The position numbers and the translations under genes are program-made. A DNA stretch of 64,000 bases, from contig CANJLQ010000013.1 in assembly GCA_947475735.1 (NCBI GenBank), positions 1-64,000 of the forward strand, written 5' to 3'. The first letter of the stretch is position 1; every line of letters starts with the position of its first letter. This DNA comes from Caulobacteraceae bacterium (GTDB taxonomy: Bacteria; Pseudomonadota; Alphaproteobacteria; Caulobacterales; Caulobacteraceae). This document shows, piece by piece, positions 9,426 through 20,980 of the stretch. The notes under the pieces were generated by a model. The model saw only the letters and a program-made list of their open reading frames with translations, ran no database searches and had not been told where the DNA came from.

Positions 9426-11486
9426 ATGTCCAGACTTCGCCTTCTCACCTGCGCTGCGGGCGCCGCCCTGCTGCTGGCGCAGCCCGTTCTCGCTCAGACC
9501 CAGCCTCTCGCCGTCGAAATCCCGTCCGAGGATCAGGCCGAGATCGGCGTCTTCGGCTTCGATCTGAACGGCATGGACACCACGGTGCGCCCGGGCGCCG
9601 ACTTCAACCAGTTCGCCAACGGCGGCTGGCTGACCAACACCCCGATACCATCGGACCGCGCCTCGTACGGCCAGTTCCATGTCCTGGCCGACCGGTCCGA
9701 GGCCAATCTGCGCGCCATCATCGAGGAAAGCGCCGCCGATCCGTCGCGCAGCCCCGAGGCCGCCCGCATCGGGGCCTTCTTCGCCAGCTTCATGGACGAA
9801 GCGGCGGTGAACGCCCTGGGCGCCTCTCCCTTGGAGTCCGACCTCGCGGACGTCCGCGCCGCCGACAGTCATGAGAAGATGGCCGCGCTGATGGGACGCA
9901 CCCACTACGGCTTCGGGGTCAGCCTGTTCGGGGCCCAGACCTTCGAGGACCTGCGCACGCCCGACCGCATAGCGGCCTATGTGGCCCAGGGCGGCCTCGG
10001 GATGCCTGACCGCGACTATTATCTTCAGGACAGCTTCGCCACCCAGAAGGCCGCCTACCGAACCTATATCGAACGGGCCCTGACGCTCGCCGGTTGGGCC
10101 GAGCCGGCCGCAGCGGCTGACGCCGTTCTGGCCTTCGAGACGGCGATCGCCGCCGAACACTGGACCCAGGTCCAGAGCCGCCAGCTCGACAAGATCTACA
10201 ATCCCATGACCGTTGCCGAACTGAGCGCCGCTGCACCCGGCTTTGACTGGGCCGGCTGGGCCGAGACGACGGGTCTGGGAACCGACCGCACCCTGATCGC
10301 CGCCACCAACACCGCCTTCCCCGGCATGGCGCGCATCTATGCGGAGACGCCGATCGAGACGCTCCAGGCCTGGCAGGCCTTCCACACCATTCACCAGGCC
10401 GCCCCCTATCTGTCCCAGCCCTTCGTCGACGCCCGGTTCGACTTTGTCGGCAAGGCGCTGAGCGGCCAGCAGGAGCAGCGTCCCCGTTGGAAGCGCGGCG
10501 TTCAGCTGGTGGACGACTCTCTCGGCGAGGCCCTGGGCCGCGAATATGTCGCCCGGCACTTCCCGGCGGAATCCAAAGCCCAGATGGAAGAGCTGGTCGC
10601 CAATCTGCGCGCGGCCATGACGCGCCGGATCGAGGGTCTGGACTGGATGAGCCCGGAGACGAAGCAGCAGGCCCTCTACAAGATGAGCCGCTTCGGCGTG
10701 AAGATCGGCTACCCCGAGGAATGGCGGAGCTATGATGGGCTGGAGCTGGTGCCGGGCGACCTGTACGGGAACGTCGAGCGGTCCACGGCCTTCGAGTGGG
10801 CCTTCAACCTCGGCAAGCTCGACCGCCCGGTGAACCCGCTGGAATGGGGCATGACGCCTCAGACCGTGAACGCCTACTACAACCCGCCGCGCAACGAGAT
10901 CGTCTTCCCGGCCGCGATCCTTCAGGCCCCGTTCTTCGACCCGCGGGCGGACCCTGCCATCAACTACGGCGGTATCGGCGCAGTCATCGGCCATGAGATC
11001 ACCCACGGCTTCGACGACCAGGGCCGCAAGACCGACGGCGACGGCGTCCTGCGCGACTGGTGGACGGCCGAGGATGCCGCGAAGTTCACCGAGCGGGCCG
11101 CCGTTCTGGGGGCCCAATATTCGGCGCTCAGCCCGATCGACGGAGCGAACGTCAACGGCGACCTCACCATGGGCGAGAACATCGCCGACCTGGGCGGTCT
11201 GCTGCTGGCGCTGGACGCCTACCGCATGTCGCTGAACGGACAGCCGGCCCCGGTGCTGAACGGCTTCACCGGCGACCAGCGGGTCTTCCTCGGCTGGGCC
11301 CAGGTGTGGCGCTCGAACGCCCGCGACGAATATCTGCGCCAGCAGGTCACCGTCGACCCCCACGCGCCCGAGCGCTACCGGGCCGGCGTCACGCCGCGCA
11401 ACATCGACGCCTGGTACGCGGCGTTCGGCGTCCAGCCCGGCGACGAGCAGTATCTGGCCCCGGATACCCGGGCCCGCATCTGGTAG
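9426..11486 (+). CDS. M13 family metallopeptidase (neprilysin-like)
   Basis: Signal peptide; GHEITHGFDDQGR zinc motif; NPPRNEIVFPAAILQ. Confidence 0.93.
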   Translation: MSRLRLLTCAAGAALLLAQPVLAQTQPLAVEIPSEDQAEIGVFGFDLNGMDTTVRPGADFNQFANGGWLTNTPIPSDRASYGQFHVLADRSEANLRAIIEESAADPSRSPEAARIGAFFASFMDEAAVNALGASPLESDLADVRAADSHEKMAALMGRTHYGFGVSLFGAQTFEDLRTPDRIAAYVAQGGLGMPDRDYYLQDSFATQKAAYRTYIERALTLAGWAEPAAAADAVLAFETAIAAEHWTQVQSRQLDKIYNPMTVAELSAAAPGFDWAGWAETTGLGTDRTLIAATNTAFPGMARIYAETPIETLQAWQAFHTIHQAAPYLSQPFVDARFDFVGKALSGQQEQRPRWKRGVQLVDDSLGEALGREYVARHFPAESKAQMEELVANLRAAMTRRIEGLDWMSPETKQQALYKMSRFGVKIGYPEEWRSYDGLELVPGDLYGNVERSTAFEWAFNLGKLDRPVNPLEWGMTPQTVNAYYNPPRNEIVFPAAILQAPFFDPRADPAINYGGIGAVIGHEITHGFDDQGRKTDGDGVLRDWWTAEDAAKFTERAAVLGAQYSALSPIDGANVNGDLTMGENIADLGGLLLALDAYRMSLNGQPAPVLNGFTGDQRVFLGWAQVWRSNARDEYLRQQVTVDPHAPERYRAGVTPRNIDAWYAAFGVQPGDEQYLAPDTRARIW

Positions 11487-11507
11487 CCGCGTCGCCTGCG
11501 AACATGG

Positions 11508-11539
11508 AAAAGGCCCCGGATCGCTCCGGGGCCTCTTTT
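11508..11539. terminator. Bidirectional Rho-independent terminator
   Basis: aaaaGGCCCCGGATCGCTCCGGGGCCtcttttc between convergent M13 peptidase and ndk. Confidence 0.75.
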
Positions 11540-11546
11540 CTTGGAC

Positions 11547-11580
11547 GCTAACGCTCGGCTCGCGCAGCCTCGCTGCTTGA
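11547..11580 (-). repeat. 34-nt dispersed palindromic element (copy 1)
   Basis: Reverse complement TCAAGCAGCGAGGCTGCGCGAGCCGAGCGTTAGC matches 63930-63963 at 33/34. Confidence 0.7.
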
Positions 11581-11602
11581 GTTCCCGACAAGTCTGGTTG
11601 GC

Positions 11603-12022
11603 TTAGCCGACGATCTGGTCGTCGGTGAAGAACTGGGCGATCTCGATCTGGGCGTTCTCCAGCGAGTCCGAGCCGTGGACCGAGTTCTCGCCGATCGACA
11701 GGGCGAACTGTTTGCGGATCGTGCCCTCGGCGGCCTGTTCCGGGTTCGTCGCGCCCATGACTTCGCGGTATTTGGCGACGGCGTTGTCGCCTTCCAGCAC
11801 CTGCACCACGACCGGCTCGGCGGTCATCTGGCCGACCAGTTCACCGTAGAACGGGCGCTCGGCGTGGACTTCGTAGAATTTCTTGGCCTGGGCCTCGGTC
11901 AGCTTGACCCGGCGCTGGGCGACGATGCGCAGGCCCGCGCCCTCGATCACGGCGTTGATCGCGCCGGTCAGGTTACGGCGCGTGGCGTCGGGCTTGAGGA
12001 TCGAGAAGGTACGTTCGGCCAT
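11603..12022 (-). CDS. ndk: Nucleoside-diphosphate kinase
   Basis: [32 protein letters not shown] active-site motif. Confidence 0.95.
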   Translation of the reverse strand: MAERTFSILKPDATRRNLTGAINAVIEGAGLRIVAQRRVKLTEAQAKKFYEVHAERPFYGELVGQMTAEPVVVQVLEGDNAVAKYREVMGATNPEQAAEGTIRKQFALSIGENSVHGSDSLENAQIEIAQFFTDDQIVG

Positions 12023-12107
12023 GGGATGACTTCTTGTTTGGGAGATTGAAGGTCGCGGGCTTATAGCGACGCCCCTCCCCCGCGCCAACCCGCAGTCTGA
12101 CCCTTCT

Positions 12108-13991
12108 ATGCTCCAGATCACCAACCTGACCTTCAATGCTTGGGGCCGCCAGTTTCTGGACGACGCCTCGGTCAGCCTGCCACCCGGATCCAAGGTCGGT
12201 CTGGTGGGCCGCAACGGCATCGGCAAGTCGACCCTGTTCAAGATCATCCTGGGCGAACTCGCCGGCAACGGCGACGAGGTCAGCCTGCCCAAGACCGCCC
12301 GCATCGGCTCGGTCGATCAGGAGCATCCGGCGACCCCCGTCAGCGTGCTGGAGACCATCCTGGAGGCGGACACCGAGCGCCACGAACTGCTTGGCCGCCT
12401 CGAAACCGCCGAGCCCGAGGAGATGGGCGAGATCTGGGCCCGGCTGATCGAGATCGACGCCGACGGCGCGCCCAGCCGCGCGGCCGAGATTCTGGCCGGT
12501 CTCGGATTCAACCACGAGGATCAGCAGCGACCCATGTCGCACTATTCCGGCGGCTGGCGGATGCGCGTCGCTCTGGCGGCCGCCCTGTTCGCCCAGCCCG
12601 ACATGCTGCTGCTGGACGAACCGACCAACTATCTCGACCTGGAAGGGGCGCTCTGGCTCGAAGCGCGGCTTAAGAAGTACCCGGCGACGGCGCTGATCAT
12701 CTCCCACGACCGCGAGATGCTGAACGAGGTCTGCACCCACATTCTGCATCTCTCGAACCGCAAGCTGGAGATCTACACCGGCAACTACGACCAGTTCGAG
12801 CAGGCCCGCGCCGAAAAGGCTCGGCTGCAGCTGTCGGCCAAAGCCAAGCAGGACGCCGAACGCGCCCACCTTCAGGCCTTTGTGGATCGCTTCAAGGCCA
12901 AGGCCTCAAAGGCCGCCCAGGCGCAGAGCCGCATGAAGCGCCTGGCCAAGATGCAGCCCGTTTCGACCACCATAGAGGAACGCGTCGCCCCCTTCACCCT
13001 GCCTTCGCCGCCGCGACCGCTGGCCCCACCCCTGATCCGGCTGGAGCGGGCTAACGTCGGCTATGAGACCGGCAAGCCGATCCTGCGAAACCTGAACCTG
13101 CGCATGGACCTGGACGACCGCATTGGCCTGCTCGGCGTCAACGGCGCGGGCAAGTCGACCTTCGCCAAGATGATCGCCGGTGCCCTGAACGTCTCCGAGG
13201 GAGAGCTTCACCGCGACAAGAAGATGCGCGTGGGCTGGTTCCACCAGCACCAGATCGAGGCCATGGATCCGACCGACACGCCGCTGGAGATCATCCGCCG
13301 CGCCATGCCCGAAGCGCCCGAGAGCGCCCGCCGCTCCAAGCTGGCCCAGTTCGGCCTCGGCTACGAAAAGCAGGAGACCAAGGTCGAGGCTCTGTCCGGC
13401 GGCGAACGCGCCCGCCTGTTGCTCAACATGGTGGCCATGGACGCGCCCCACGTCCTGATCCTGGACGAACCGACCAACCACCTGGACATCGACAGTCGCC
13501 GGGCCCTCCTGGATGCCCTTAACGAGTATTCTGGCGCGGTCATCCTGATCACTCACGACCGCTCGCTGATGGAGCTGGTGGCTGACCGCCTGTGGCTCGC
13601 GGCCGATGGCACCGTCCGGCCCTATGAGGGCGACATGGACGACTATGCCCGCTTCGTTCTGGAGCGCGCCAAACAGGCCGCGGTCAAACCGAGCCAGATC
13701 AAGGCCGAAGCGCCCCAGGCCGCCCCGACCCACACCGCCGCCAAGGCCGAACGCAAAAAGGGCGGACCCTCACCCTCGACCCTGCGTCATGCCGCCAAGA
13801 AGGCCGAGGAGCGCGTCGCCGCTTTGACCGCCGAAATCGCCCGCATCGACGACGACTTGGCCAACGCCGCCGTGTCCAATCCCAAGGCGTTGGAGGGACT
13901 GACCCGCGCCCGCGCGAAGTCGCAGTCCGATCTGGACGCCGCCGAAGCCGCCTGGATGCAGGCCGAGGAAGCCCTGGCCGAGGTCGCCTAA
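12108..13991 (+). CDS. ABC-F family ATP-binding protein
   Basis: Two Walker A ([18 protein letters not shown]) and two signature regions ([15 protein letters not shown]), no TM segments. Confidence 0.92.
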   Translation: MLQITNLTFNAWGRQFLDDASVSLPPGSKVGLVGRNGIGKSTLFKIILGELAGNGDEVSLPKTARIGSVDQEHPATPVSVLETILEADTERHELLGRLETAEPEEMGEIWARLIEIDADGAPSRAAEILAGLGFNHEDQQRPMSHYSGGWRMRVALAAALFAQPDMLLLDEPTNYLDLEGALWLEARLKKYPATALIISHDREMLNEVCTHILHLSNRKLEIYTGNYDQFEQARAEKARLQLSAKAKQDAERAHLQAFVDRFKAKASKAAQAQSRMKRLAKMQPVSTTIEERVAPFTLPSPPRPLAPPLIRLERANVGYETGKPILRNLNLRMDLDDRIGLLGVNGAGKSTFAKMIAGALNVSEGELHRDKKMRVGWFHQHQIEAMDPTDTPLEIIRRAMPEAPESARRSKLAQFGLGYEKQETKVEALSGGERARLLLNMVAMDAPHVLILDEPTNHLDIDSRRALLDALNEYSGAVILITHDRSLMELVADRLWLAADGTVRPYEGDMDDYARFVLERAKQAAVKPSQIKAEAPQAAPTHTAAKAERKKGGPSPSTLRHAAKKAEERVAALTAEIARIDDDLANAAVSNPKALEGLTRARAKSQSDLDAAEAAWMQAEEALAEVA

Positions 13992-14809
13992 CCGCGAAGC
14001 TCGCGCAGCACGGCGGGGATCAGGTCGGGCAGATCCTCGGCGATCAGGCCCGGTCCGAACCGCTCGCCGGCCGCGCCGTGGATCCAGCAGGCGGCGCAGG
14101 CGGCGTCGAAACTGTCCATGTGCTGAGCCATCAAGCCGCCGATCAGACCCGCCAGCACGTCGCCGCTGCCAGCGGTCGCCAGCCAGGGCGATCCGTTGGG
14201 ATTGCGTCTCACCCGACCGTCCGGCGACGCGATCACAGTCTGGGCCCCCTTCAGCACGACATGAGCGCCAGCGGTCGAGGCCGCCTTCAGGGCCGCCGCT
14301 TCCCGGCCCAGCAACAATAGGCCGGGAAACACCCGCTCGAACTCGCCCTCATGGGGTGTCAGCACATCGTCGCGGTCCAGGCTCTCGAACAGATCGACGC
14401 CGCGCCCCCTGAAGATCGTCAGGGCGTCGGCATCCACCACCAGGGCGGCACCGGTCCGGGCCAGAGCCGCCAGATTCTGAACGGTCGCATCGTTCAACCC
14501 CGCCGCCGGACCAATGACGACGCAGTCCATCGCTTCGGCGATGGCTTCGAGCGCGTCGGGCGATGCGAAACTTTCGACCATCACAGCCTCCAGGGCACCG
14601 GCCACGACGGGTGCTGCATCGGGTGGCGACAGCACCTTCACCAGACCCGCGCCGACCCGCAGACCGGCCCGTGCCGCGAGCCGGGCCGCCCCCGTGCTCA
14701 ACGGACCGCCCGACACCACGCCCAGCCGTCCGCGCGAATGTTTGTGCGTCGCCGCGTCCGGCCAGGGAAAACGCGCGCACCACAGCGACGGGTCGTTCAG
14801 TTCGGCCAT
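13988..14809 (-). CDS. nnrD: ADP-dependent NAD(P)H-hydrate dehydratase
   Basis: [42 protein letters not shown]. Confidence 0.85.
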   Translation of the reverse strand: MAELNDPSLWCARFPWPDAATHKHSRGRLGVVSGGPLSTGAARLAARAGLRVGAGLVKVLSPPDAAPVVAGALEAVMVESFASPDALEAIAEAMDCVVIGPAAGLNDATVQNLAALARTGAALVVDADALTIFRGRGVDLFESLDRDDVLTPHEGEFERVFPGLLLLGREAAALKAASTAGAHVVLKGAQTVIASPDGRVRRNPNGSPWLATAGSGDVLAGLIGGLMAQHMDSFDAACAACWIHGAAGERFGPGLIAEDLPDLIPAVLRELRG

Positions 14810-14836
14810 TCGATCCTCCGTCTCCGGAACGCCTGA

Positions 14837-15277
<441 letters not shown>

Positions 15278-15333
15278 TTTAGTTCAGTTCTCAAGCTTCC
15301 TCCCCAGAAGAAACGCGAAAAGGATCATCACTC

Positions 15334-16740
15334 ATGAGCGCCAAGAAAATCCTGCAGGAGATCAAGGACAAGGACGTGAAATACGTCGACGTCCGCTTCA
15401 CCGACACGCGCGGCAAGCTGCAGCACGTCACCTTCGACATCGACCTGGTCGACGAGGAATTCCTCGAAGAGGGCACGATGTTCGACGGCTCCTCGATCGC
15501 CGGCTGGAAGGCGATCAACGAGAGCGACATGCTGCTCAAGCCCGACCTGACCACGGCCTACATCGACCCCTTCTACCAGCAGACCACGATGTTCCTGTTC
15601 TGCGACGTGATGAACCCGGACACGGGCGAACCCTACAACCGCGACAGCCGCTCGATGGCCAAGAAGGCCCTGGCCTATGTCCAGTCGTCGGGCGTGGGCG
15701 ACGCGGTCTATTTCGGGCCGGAAGCCGAGTTCTTCATCTTCGACGACGTGCGCTGGTCGACCCAGCCGCACGACACCGGCTACGCCTATGACTCGACCGA
15801 ACTGCCGGCCAACACGGGCGCGGAGTACACCGAGGGCAACATGGGCCACCGCCCGGGGCCCAAGGGCGGCTATTTCCCCGTCAATCCGGTCGACTCGGGC
15901 CAGGACCTGCGCGGCGAGATGCTGGGCGTCATGCGCGACCTGGGCCTGCAGCCCGAGAAGCACCACCACGAGGTGGCCCCGGCCCAGCACGAGCTCGGCC
16001 TGAAGTTCTCTGACCTGCTGACCATGGCCGATCGGCTGCAGCTCTATAAGTACGTCATCCACAATGTGGCGGCGGCCTACGGCAAGACGGCCACCTTCAT
16101 GGCCAAGCCCATGTACGCCGACAACGGCTCGGGCATGCACGTGCACCAGTCGATCTGGCGCGACGGCAAGCCCCTGTTCGCGGGCGACAAATACGCGGGG
16201 CTGTCGGACTACTGTCTGTGGTACATCGGCGGGATCATCAAGCACGCCAAGGCCATCAACGCCTTCGCCAACTCCACCACCAACTCCTACAAGCGTCTGG
16301 TCCCGGGCTACGAAGCCCCGGTCAAGCTGGCCTATTCGTCGCGCAACCGCTCGGCCTCGATCCGGATTCCGTGGGTCTCCTCGCCCAAGGCCAAGCGCAT
16401 CGAAGCCCGATTCCCGGACCCGATGGGCAACCCCTATCTGACGTTCGTGGCCCTGCTGATGGCGGGCCTGGACGGCATCGAGAACCGCATCGATCCGGGT
16501 GCTCCGGCAGACAAGAACCTCTACGACCTGCCGCCCGAAGAGCGCGGCTCGATTCCCGAGGTCTGCGGCAGCCTGAAGGAAGCCCTCGAAAGCCTCGACA
16601 AGGACCGCGCCTTCCTCAAGAAGGGCGGCGTCATGGATGACGACTTCATCGACAGCTACATCGAGCTGAAGATGGAAGAGGTGATGCGGCTGCAGCTCCA
16701 CCCGCACCCGGTCGAGTTCGACATGTACTACAGCTGCTGA
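15334..16740 (+). CDS. glnA: Type I glutamine synthetase
   Basis: [32 protein letters not shown]; 468 aa downstream of glnB. Confidence 0.96.
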   Translation: MSAKKILQEIKDKDVKYVDVRFTDTRGKLQHVTFDIDLVDEEFLEEGTMFDGSSIAGWKAINESDMLLKPDLTTAYIDPFYQQTTMFLFCDVMNPDTGEPYNRDSRSMAKKALAYVQSSGVGDAVYFGPEAEFFIFDDVRWSTQPHDTGYAYDSTELPANTGAEYTEGNMGHRPGPKGGYFPVNPVDSGQDLRGEMLGVMRDLGLQPEKHHHEVAPAQHELGLKFSDLLTMADRLQLYKYVIHNVAAAYGKTATFMAKPMYADNGSGMHVHQSIWRDGKPLFAGDKYAGLSDYCLWYIGGIIKHAKAINAFANSTTNSYKRLVPGYEAPVKLAYSSRNRSASIRIPWVSSPKAKRIEARFPDPMGNPYLTFVALLMAGLDGIENRIDPGAPADKNLYDLPPEERGSIPEVCGSLKEALESLDKDRAFLKKGGVMDDDFIDSYIELKMEEVMRLQLHPHPVEFDMYYSC

Positions 16741-16762
16741 TCCGGCGACGGATCACGAGCGG

Positions 16763-16795
16763 AGGGCCGGGCGGCGACGCCCGGCCCTTTCCTTT
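16763..16795 (+). terminator. Rho-independent terminator after glnA
   Basis: GAGGGCCGGGCGGCGACGCCCGGCCCTTTCCTTTT. Confidence 0.7.
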
Positions 16796-16822
16796 TGGGC
16801 AGGGCTCCGGCAGCAAGGTCGG

Positions 16823-17596
16823 ATGGACGCAAACCGTTTCCGATCTCTCGCAGAGGCCGCGCCGCCGGACCTGCGGAACAAGCTGTTGGGCCTGCCCGCA
16901 ATCGTCGCCGACTGGGTCGCGCCGTACGGGGGCCTCGCCGGCCGCAAGATCATGGATTTCGGCTGCGGGCTGGGCGAGCTCGCGGCGGGCCTGGCCTATG
17001 CCGAGCCCACGGCCGTCGTGATCGGCCTTGAGGTGACCGATCAGCCGCAGGGCCTTGGGGATGTCCTGAAGGGCATAGATCTGACGCCACCGCCGAACCT
17101 GTCGTTCCGCGAGGTCCCGCTAGGTGAGTCCGGCGCCGAGGATGGGTTCGACCTGATCGTCAGCTGGTCGGTGTTCGAGCATATCCAGAGGAACCAGTTC
17201 GACGCGGTGATGGCGCGGCTGATCACTCGCCTGAAGCCCGGCGGCCTCTTGTTCATGCAGGTGTCGCCTCTGTTCTTCAGCCCCGAGGGCTCGCACTTCT
17301 GGGCGCTCGGTTACACGGACTGGCAGCACCTGACCCGTGAACTGAGCGAGGTCCGCGAGGACCTCGATGCGTCGTCTCTGAACGATCGGCAGCGCGAGCT
17401 GCACTGGAAGCTGTTCCTGCGCCTGAACCGCTTCACGGCGACCGATTTCGAAACGCGGCTGACAGCCTCGGGCTACACCGTCCTGCGTCGCCAGATCGAC
17501 CGCACTGATCGCGAGCCGCCGCCAGAGCTCCTGACCGCCTACGACCGCGATGCCCTGCTCACTGGACAGATCGTCCTGCTGCTCCGGCGGGACTAG
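16823..17596 (+). CDS. Class I SAM-dependent methyltransferase
   Basis: IMDFGCGLGELAAGLAYAEP; LKPGGLLFMQVSP. Confidence 0.75.
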   Translation: MDANRFRSLAEAAPPDLRNKLLGLPAIVADWVAPYGGLAGRKIMDFGCGLGELAAGLAYAEPTAVVIGLEVTDQPQGLGDVLKGIDLTPPPNLSFREVPLGESGAEDGFDLIVSWSVFEHIQRNQFDAVMARLITRLKPGGLLFMQVSPLFFSPEGSHFWALGYTDWQHLTRELSEVREDLDASSLNDRQRELHWKLFLRLNRFTATDFETRLTASGYTVLRRQIDRTDREPPPELLTAYDRDALLTGQIVLLLRRD

Positions 17597-18471
17597 GCTG
17601 GCAGGCCCTCGGCCTCATCCTCACGCTTGCGGCGCAGCTCGATCAGGCGGACGCACCAGATCGAGATCTCGTAGAGGATCACCAGGGGGATCGCGAGCAT
17701 CAGCTGGCTGATCGGATCGGGCGGCGTGACGATGGCCGCCAGCACCACGACCGCGACGATGGCGTAGCGACGGCCCTCGCTCATCAGCTTGGACGAGATC
17801 AGGCCCGCCAGCCCCAACAGCGTCATCACGACCGGCAATTGGAAGCACAGGCCAAACGCCAGGATCAGCGCCGTCACCAGGTTCAGATACTCCGACACCT
17901 TGGGCAGCAGGGCGACCGCGACCGTCTCGGAACTGATCTGCTGGCTCAGCGAGAACCACATCACGAACGGCAGCATGATGAAATAGACCAGCGCAGCCCC
18001 CAGGCAGAACAAAAGCGGCGAGGCGATCAGGAACGGCAGGAAGGCCCCCTTCTCGTTGCGATACAGGCCCGGGGCCACGAACCGCCACAGCTGGAACGCC
18101 AGCACCGGAAACGCGAGAAACACCGCACCGAAACCCGCCAGCTTCATCTTGGTGAACAGGATCTCCAGCGGCGCCGTGTAGATCAACTGCGCGGCTTCGG
18201 CCGTGGTCGGCGGCAGGGGCGCGAAACCCGCCGTGACCTGGATCAGCAGGATCGGCGATACATTGTGCCCATCGCTTCCGGCATAGAGGGCGCTGGCCGC
18301 CGCGAACGGCTTGACCAGGAACACATAGATCGGTCCCGCGAAGAAAAAGCACACGATGAAGGCGACGCCAAACGCCGCCACGCACCAGATCAACCGCCCG
18401 CGCAGCTCGATAAGATGATCCATCAGCGGCGCCCGCGACGCCTCGATCTCGGCTTCGTCGCGATCGGTCAC
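17593..18471 (-). CDS. tatC: Sec-independent protein translocase TatC
   Basis: MDHLIELRGRLI; multi-TM; followed by TatB and TatA. Confidence 0.95.
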   Translation of the reverse strand: MTDRDEAEIEASRAPLMDHLIELRGRLIWCVAAFGVAFIVCFFFAGPIYVFLVKPFAAASALYAGSDGHNVSPILLIQVTAGFAPLPPTTAEAAQLIYTAPLEILFTKMKLAGFGAVFLAFPVLAFQLWRFVAPGLYRNEKGAFLPFLIASPLLFCLGAALVYFIMLPFVMWFSLSQQISSETVAVALLPKVSEYLNLVTALILAFGLCFQLPVVMTLLGLAGLISSKLMSEGRRYAIVAVVVLAAIVTPPDPISQLMLAIPLVILYEISIWCVRLIELRRKREDEAEGLPA

Positions 18472-19058
18472 GTGTCAGTCTTCGGCTTGCGCGGCTTGCG
18501 AGCGACGCTCGGAACCCCGGCAACGGCCACTGGGGCGGCACGCTTTCGCGCCGCTTTCGGCTTGGTCGCGGGAACGACGTCCGCGGCTTTGGCGGCGCGA
18601 GGCTTCACGGTCCGCGCCGGCTTGGCCGTCTCAGCCACGGCGGCGTCGGCGACAGGCGCGTCGGACACGGGCAGCGGGGTCATGACCGGTTCGGGAAACT
18701 CCGGGCTATCCAGGGCCAGCGGCGGCGCTGACGTCGGGATCGCCGGCTTGTCGAGTTCGGACTTGATGTCCTTGAAGGCGGCGTCGGCCTCGGCCCCCAG
18801 CCGCACCATCCCCTGCCCGACCGGGCCCTGGCCTTGACGCAGCGCCTCGACCTCCTTGCGCAGATCGTCGAGTTCGGACTGGCGCGCCATCTCATCGAAG
18901 CTGGCCCGGAACTCATTGGCCATGCCGCGCATCTTCGCGACCCACTTGCCGAGCTGCCGCAGCATGCCGGGCAGCCGCTCGGGGCCGACCACGATCAGGG
19001 CGACTGCGGCGATCACGAGATATTCGAGGCCCCCGATCCCGGGGCCGAGGCCGCCCAT
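18468..19058 (-). CDS. tatB: Sec-independent protein translocase TatB
   Basis: GGLEYLVIAAVALIVVGPERLPGMLRQLGKWVAKMR. Confidence 0.92.
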   Translation of the reverse strand: MGGLGPGIGGLEYLVIAAVALIVVGPERLPGMLRQLGKWVAKMRGMANEFRASFDEMARQSELDDLRKEVEALRQGQGPVGQGMVRLGAEADAAFKDIKSELDKPAIPTSAPPLALDSPEFPEPVMTPLPVSDAPVADAAVAETAKPARTVKPRAAKAADVVPATKPKAARKRAAPVAVAGVPSVARKPRKPKTDT

Positions 19059-19083
19059 CCGTCAGGCTCTTTCCGCCGATGGC

Positions 19084-19299
19084 CTAGCGCTTCAGTTCTT
19101 CTTTTTCCGCCTCGGTGCGCGGCAGGCTGGACACGCCTTCTGCCGGTCCGGACTTGTCGTCGTCCTTCAGGCCCTCGCGGAAGGCCTTGATGCCCTTGGC
19201 GGCGTCGCCCATCAGGCCCGACAGCTTGCCCCGCCCGCCGAACAGCAGCGCCACGACGACGATGACGATGGCCCAGTGCCAGATGCTCATAGCGCCCAC
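19084..19299 (-). CDS. tatA: Sec-independent protein translocase TatA
   Basis: [41 protein letters not shown]. Confidence 0.93.
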   Translation of the reverse strand: MGAMSIWHWAIVIVVVALLFGGRGKLSGLMGDAAKGIKAFREGLKDDDKSGPAEGVSSLPRTEAEKEELKR

Positions 19300-19388
19300 G
19301 GCGAACTCTCCTCGAACAGGCCGGCTCGGCCCGCGTCAAACATACGGTCCCTATAGTCCACCGGATGGCGACGCGCCAAGGGAATGCG

Positions 19389-19781
19389 TCAGGAGGGCGC
19401 GGTGTTGTCGCGCAGCCAGGCCGCAAGGGCGTCGATATCGATCTCTCCGGCCGCGACGCCAATGATGGTGTTGATTGCATCCACCTTGTCGGCCCTCAAC
19501 GGCCGATCGTTCAAAGCAAGAAACAGAATCAACGCGGCGTATGCCGACCGCTTGTTGCCATCGACGAACGGGTGGTTGGACGCGATCCCGACGGCATAAG
19601 TCGCCGCCAGCACGAGCAGATCGGTCTCCCCCTCGTAAAAGAAGCGATTGACCGGTCTCTGAAGGGCGGACTCCAGAAGCCCCGCATCCCGGATGCCGGC
19701 GGGTCCCCCGTGCAAAGCCAGCGAGCGATCATGCAGGCTGACGATCGCCTGTTGCTCGACCCAGACCGGCTCTCGCGTCAC
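19389..19781 (-). CDS. doc: Type II toxin, Fic/Doc (death-on-curing) family
   Basis: HPFVDGNKRSAY Fic motif; overlaps upstream antitoxin by 4 nt. Confidence 0.88.
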   Translation of the reverse strand: MTREPVWVEQQAIVSLHDRSLALHGGPAGIRDAGLLESALQRPVNRFFYEGETDLLVLAATYAVGIASNHPFVDGNKRSAYAALILFLALNDRPLRADKVDAINTIIGVAAGEIDIDALAAWLRDNTAPS

Positions 19782-20005
19782 TTCGCCAAGGCTCGAAACA
19801 CGTCCCTGTGCTCGTCCATGAGCTTCTCGCCCAAGGCGATCTGCTGCTGAACCTTGTCGTCATAGGGCGAAACGCGCATCGACCCGTCGGGCGCTCGGGT
19901 GAGATACAGCGTTGATCCCTTCTCGACGCCAAGCTCGATCAGCGCCTCTTTTGGTAACACGACGCCGACGGAGTTTCCGACCTGGGTGACTTTCAAGGCG
20001 ATCAT
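19778..20005 (-). CDS. AbrB/MazE-family antitoxin
   Basis: [37 protein letters not shown] SpoVT/AbrB-like. Confidence 0.85.
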   Translation of the reverse strand: MIALKVTQVGNSVGVVLPKEALIELGVEKGSTLYLTRAPDGSMRVSPYDDKVQQQIALGEKLMDEHRDVFRALAK

Positions 20006-20030
20006 GACTGGCGCTCCTTCGGGCCGGCTA

Positions 20031-20050
20031 TATAACACCCGTTATAACGG
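20031..20050. promoter_or_regulatory. Overlapping palindromes, putative TA operator
   Basis: TATAAC-ACCC-GTTATA (20031-20046) and perfect CCGTTATAACGG (20039-20050) between divergent antitoxin and rnhA. Confidence 0.55.
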
Positions 20051-20051
20051 A

Positions 20052-20510
20052 ATGCGAGTTCGCTTGACCCACGTCATCATCCACACCGACGGTGCCTGCA
20101 AAGGCAATCCCGGCCCTGGCGGCTGGGGCGCGATCCTCCAGGCCGGGGGCAAGACCAAGGAAATGTCGGGCGGCGAGCCCCTGACGACCAACAACCGCAT
20201 GGAGCTGACCGCCGCCATCATGGCGCTGGAGGCCCTGACCCGCCCCTGCAAGATCGATCTGCACACGGACAGCAAATACGTCATGGACGGCATCACCGGC
20301 TGGATCCACGGCTGGAAGGCGCGGGGCTGGAAGACGGCGGACAAGAAGCCGGTCAAGAACGACGACCTGTGGAAGCGGCTCGACGCCGCCCGCGCCCGGC
20401 ACGAGGTCAAATGGCACTGGGTCAAGGGTCACGCCGGCCACGCGCTGAACGAGCGGGCCGACCAGTTGGCCAACCGTGGCATCGAGGAGATGCGCGCGGC
20501 GAAAGCCTAG
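20052..20510 (+). CDS. rnhA: Ribonuclease HI
   Basis: [60 protein letters not shown]. Confidence 0.95.
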   Translation: MRVRLTHVIIHTDGACKGNPGPGGWGAILQAGGKTKEMSGGEPLTTNNRMELTAAIMALEALTRPCKIDLHTDSKYVMDGITGWIHGWKARGWKTADKKPVKNDDLWKRLDAARARHEVKWHWVKGHAGHALNERADQLANRGIEEMRAAKA

Positions 20511-20965
20511 ACGGCGCGGACCTTCAGGTCACCGCCTCGGCTGGCCTCGACGATCACGCTGTCGCCGACCGGCGGGCCTTCGCCATCGATCTCCGCCGCC
20601 CATTCGGCGCCCGACACAAAGACCCGTCCGCGTCCGTCGACGAAGGGCGCGACCACCCGGGCGCGCTGCCCGATGAGGCGCGCGTCGCGGTCGTTGATGT
20701 CGGGCCGGTCGTCCGGGTTCACCCTCTGGATCAGACGACGCGAGAACAGGGTCGCCACGACCGTCAACGCCGCGAACAGCCCCACTTCGCCCGCAAAGCC
20801 GATCTGAAGTCCCAGCGCCGTCAGCACGGCCACCACGCCCGCCGCCACCGCTGGCCACAGCAGCCACTCGGTCGAGGCCGCCGCCTCGACGGCCAGCAGC
20901 AGCACGCCGATGGCCAGCCAGATCCAGAAAGGCTGGCTGTTATAGACGTCGATCACCGCATCCAT
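20507..20965 (-). CDS. NfeD family protein
   Basis: TM segments then [27 protein letters not shown]; next to SPFH gene. Confidence 0.8.
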   Translation of the reverse strand: MDAVIDVYNSQPFWIWLAIGVLLLAVEAAASTEWLLWPAVAAGVVAVLTALGLQIGFAGEVGLFAALTVVATLFSRRLIQRVNPDDRPDINDRDARLIGQRARVVAPFVDGRGRVFVSGAEWAAEIDGEGPPVGDSVIVEASRGGDLKVRAV

Positions 20966-20980
20966 CGCCGTCGTCTCCGG

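Noticed and set aside
9393-11591. 732-aa antisense ORF opposite the M13 peptidase
   Set aside because: Mirror-frame artefact of high GC; the plus-strand ORF has signal peptide and catalytic motifs, the antisense has none.
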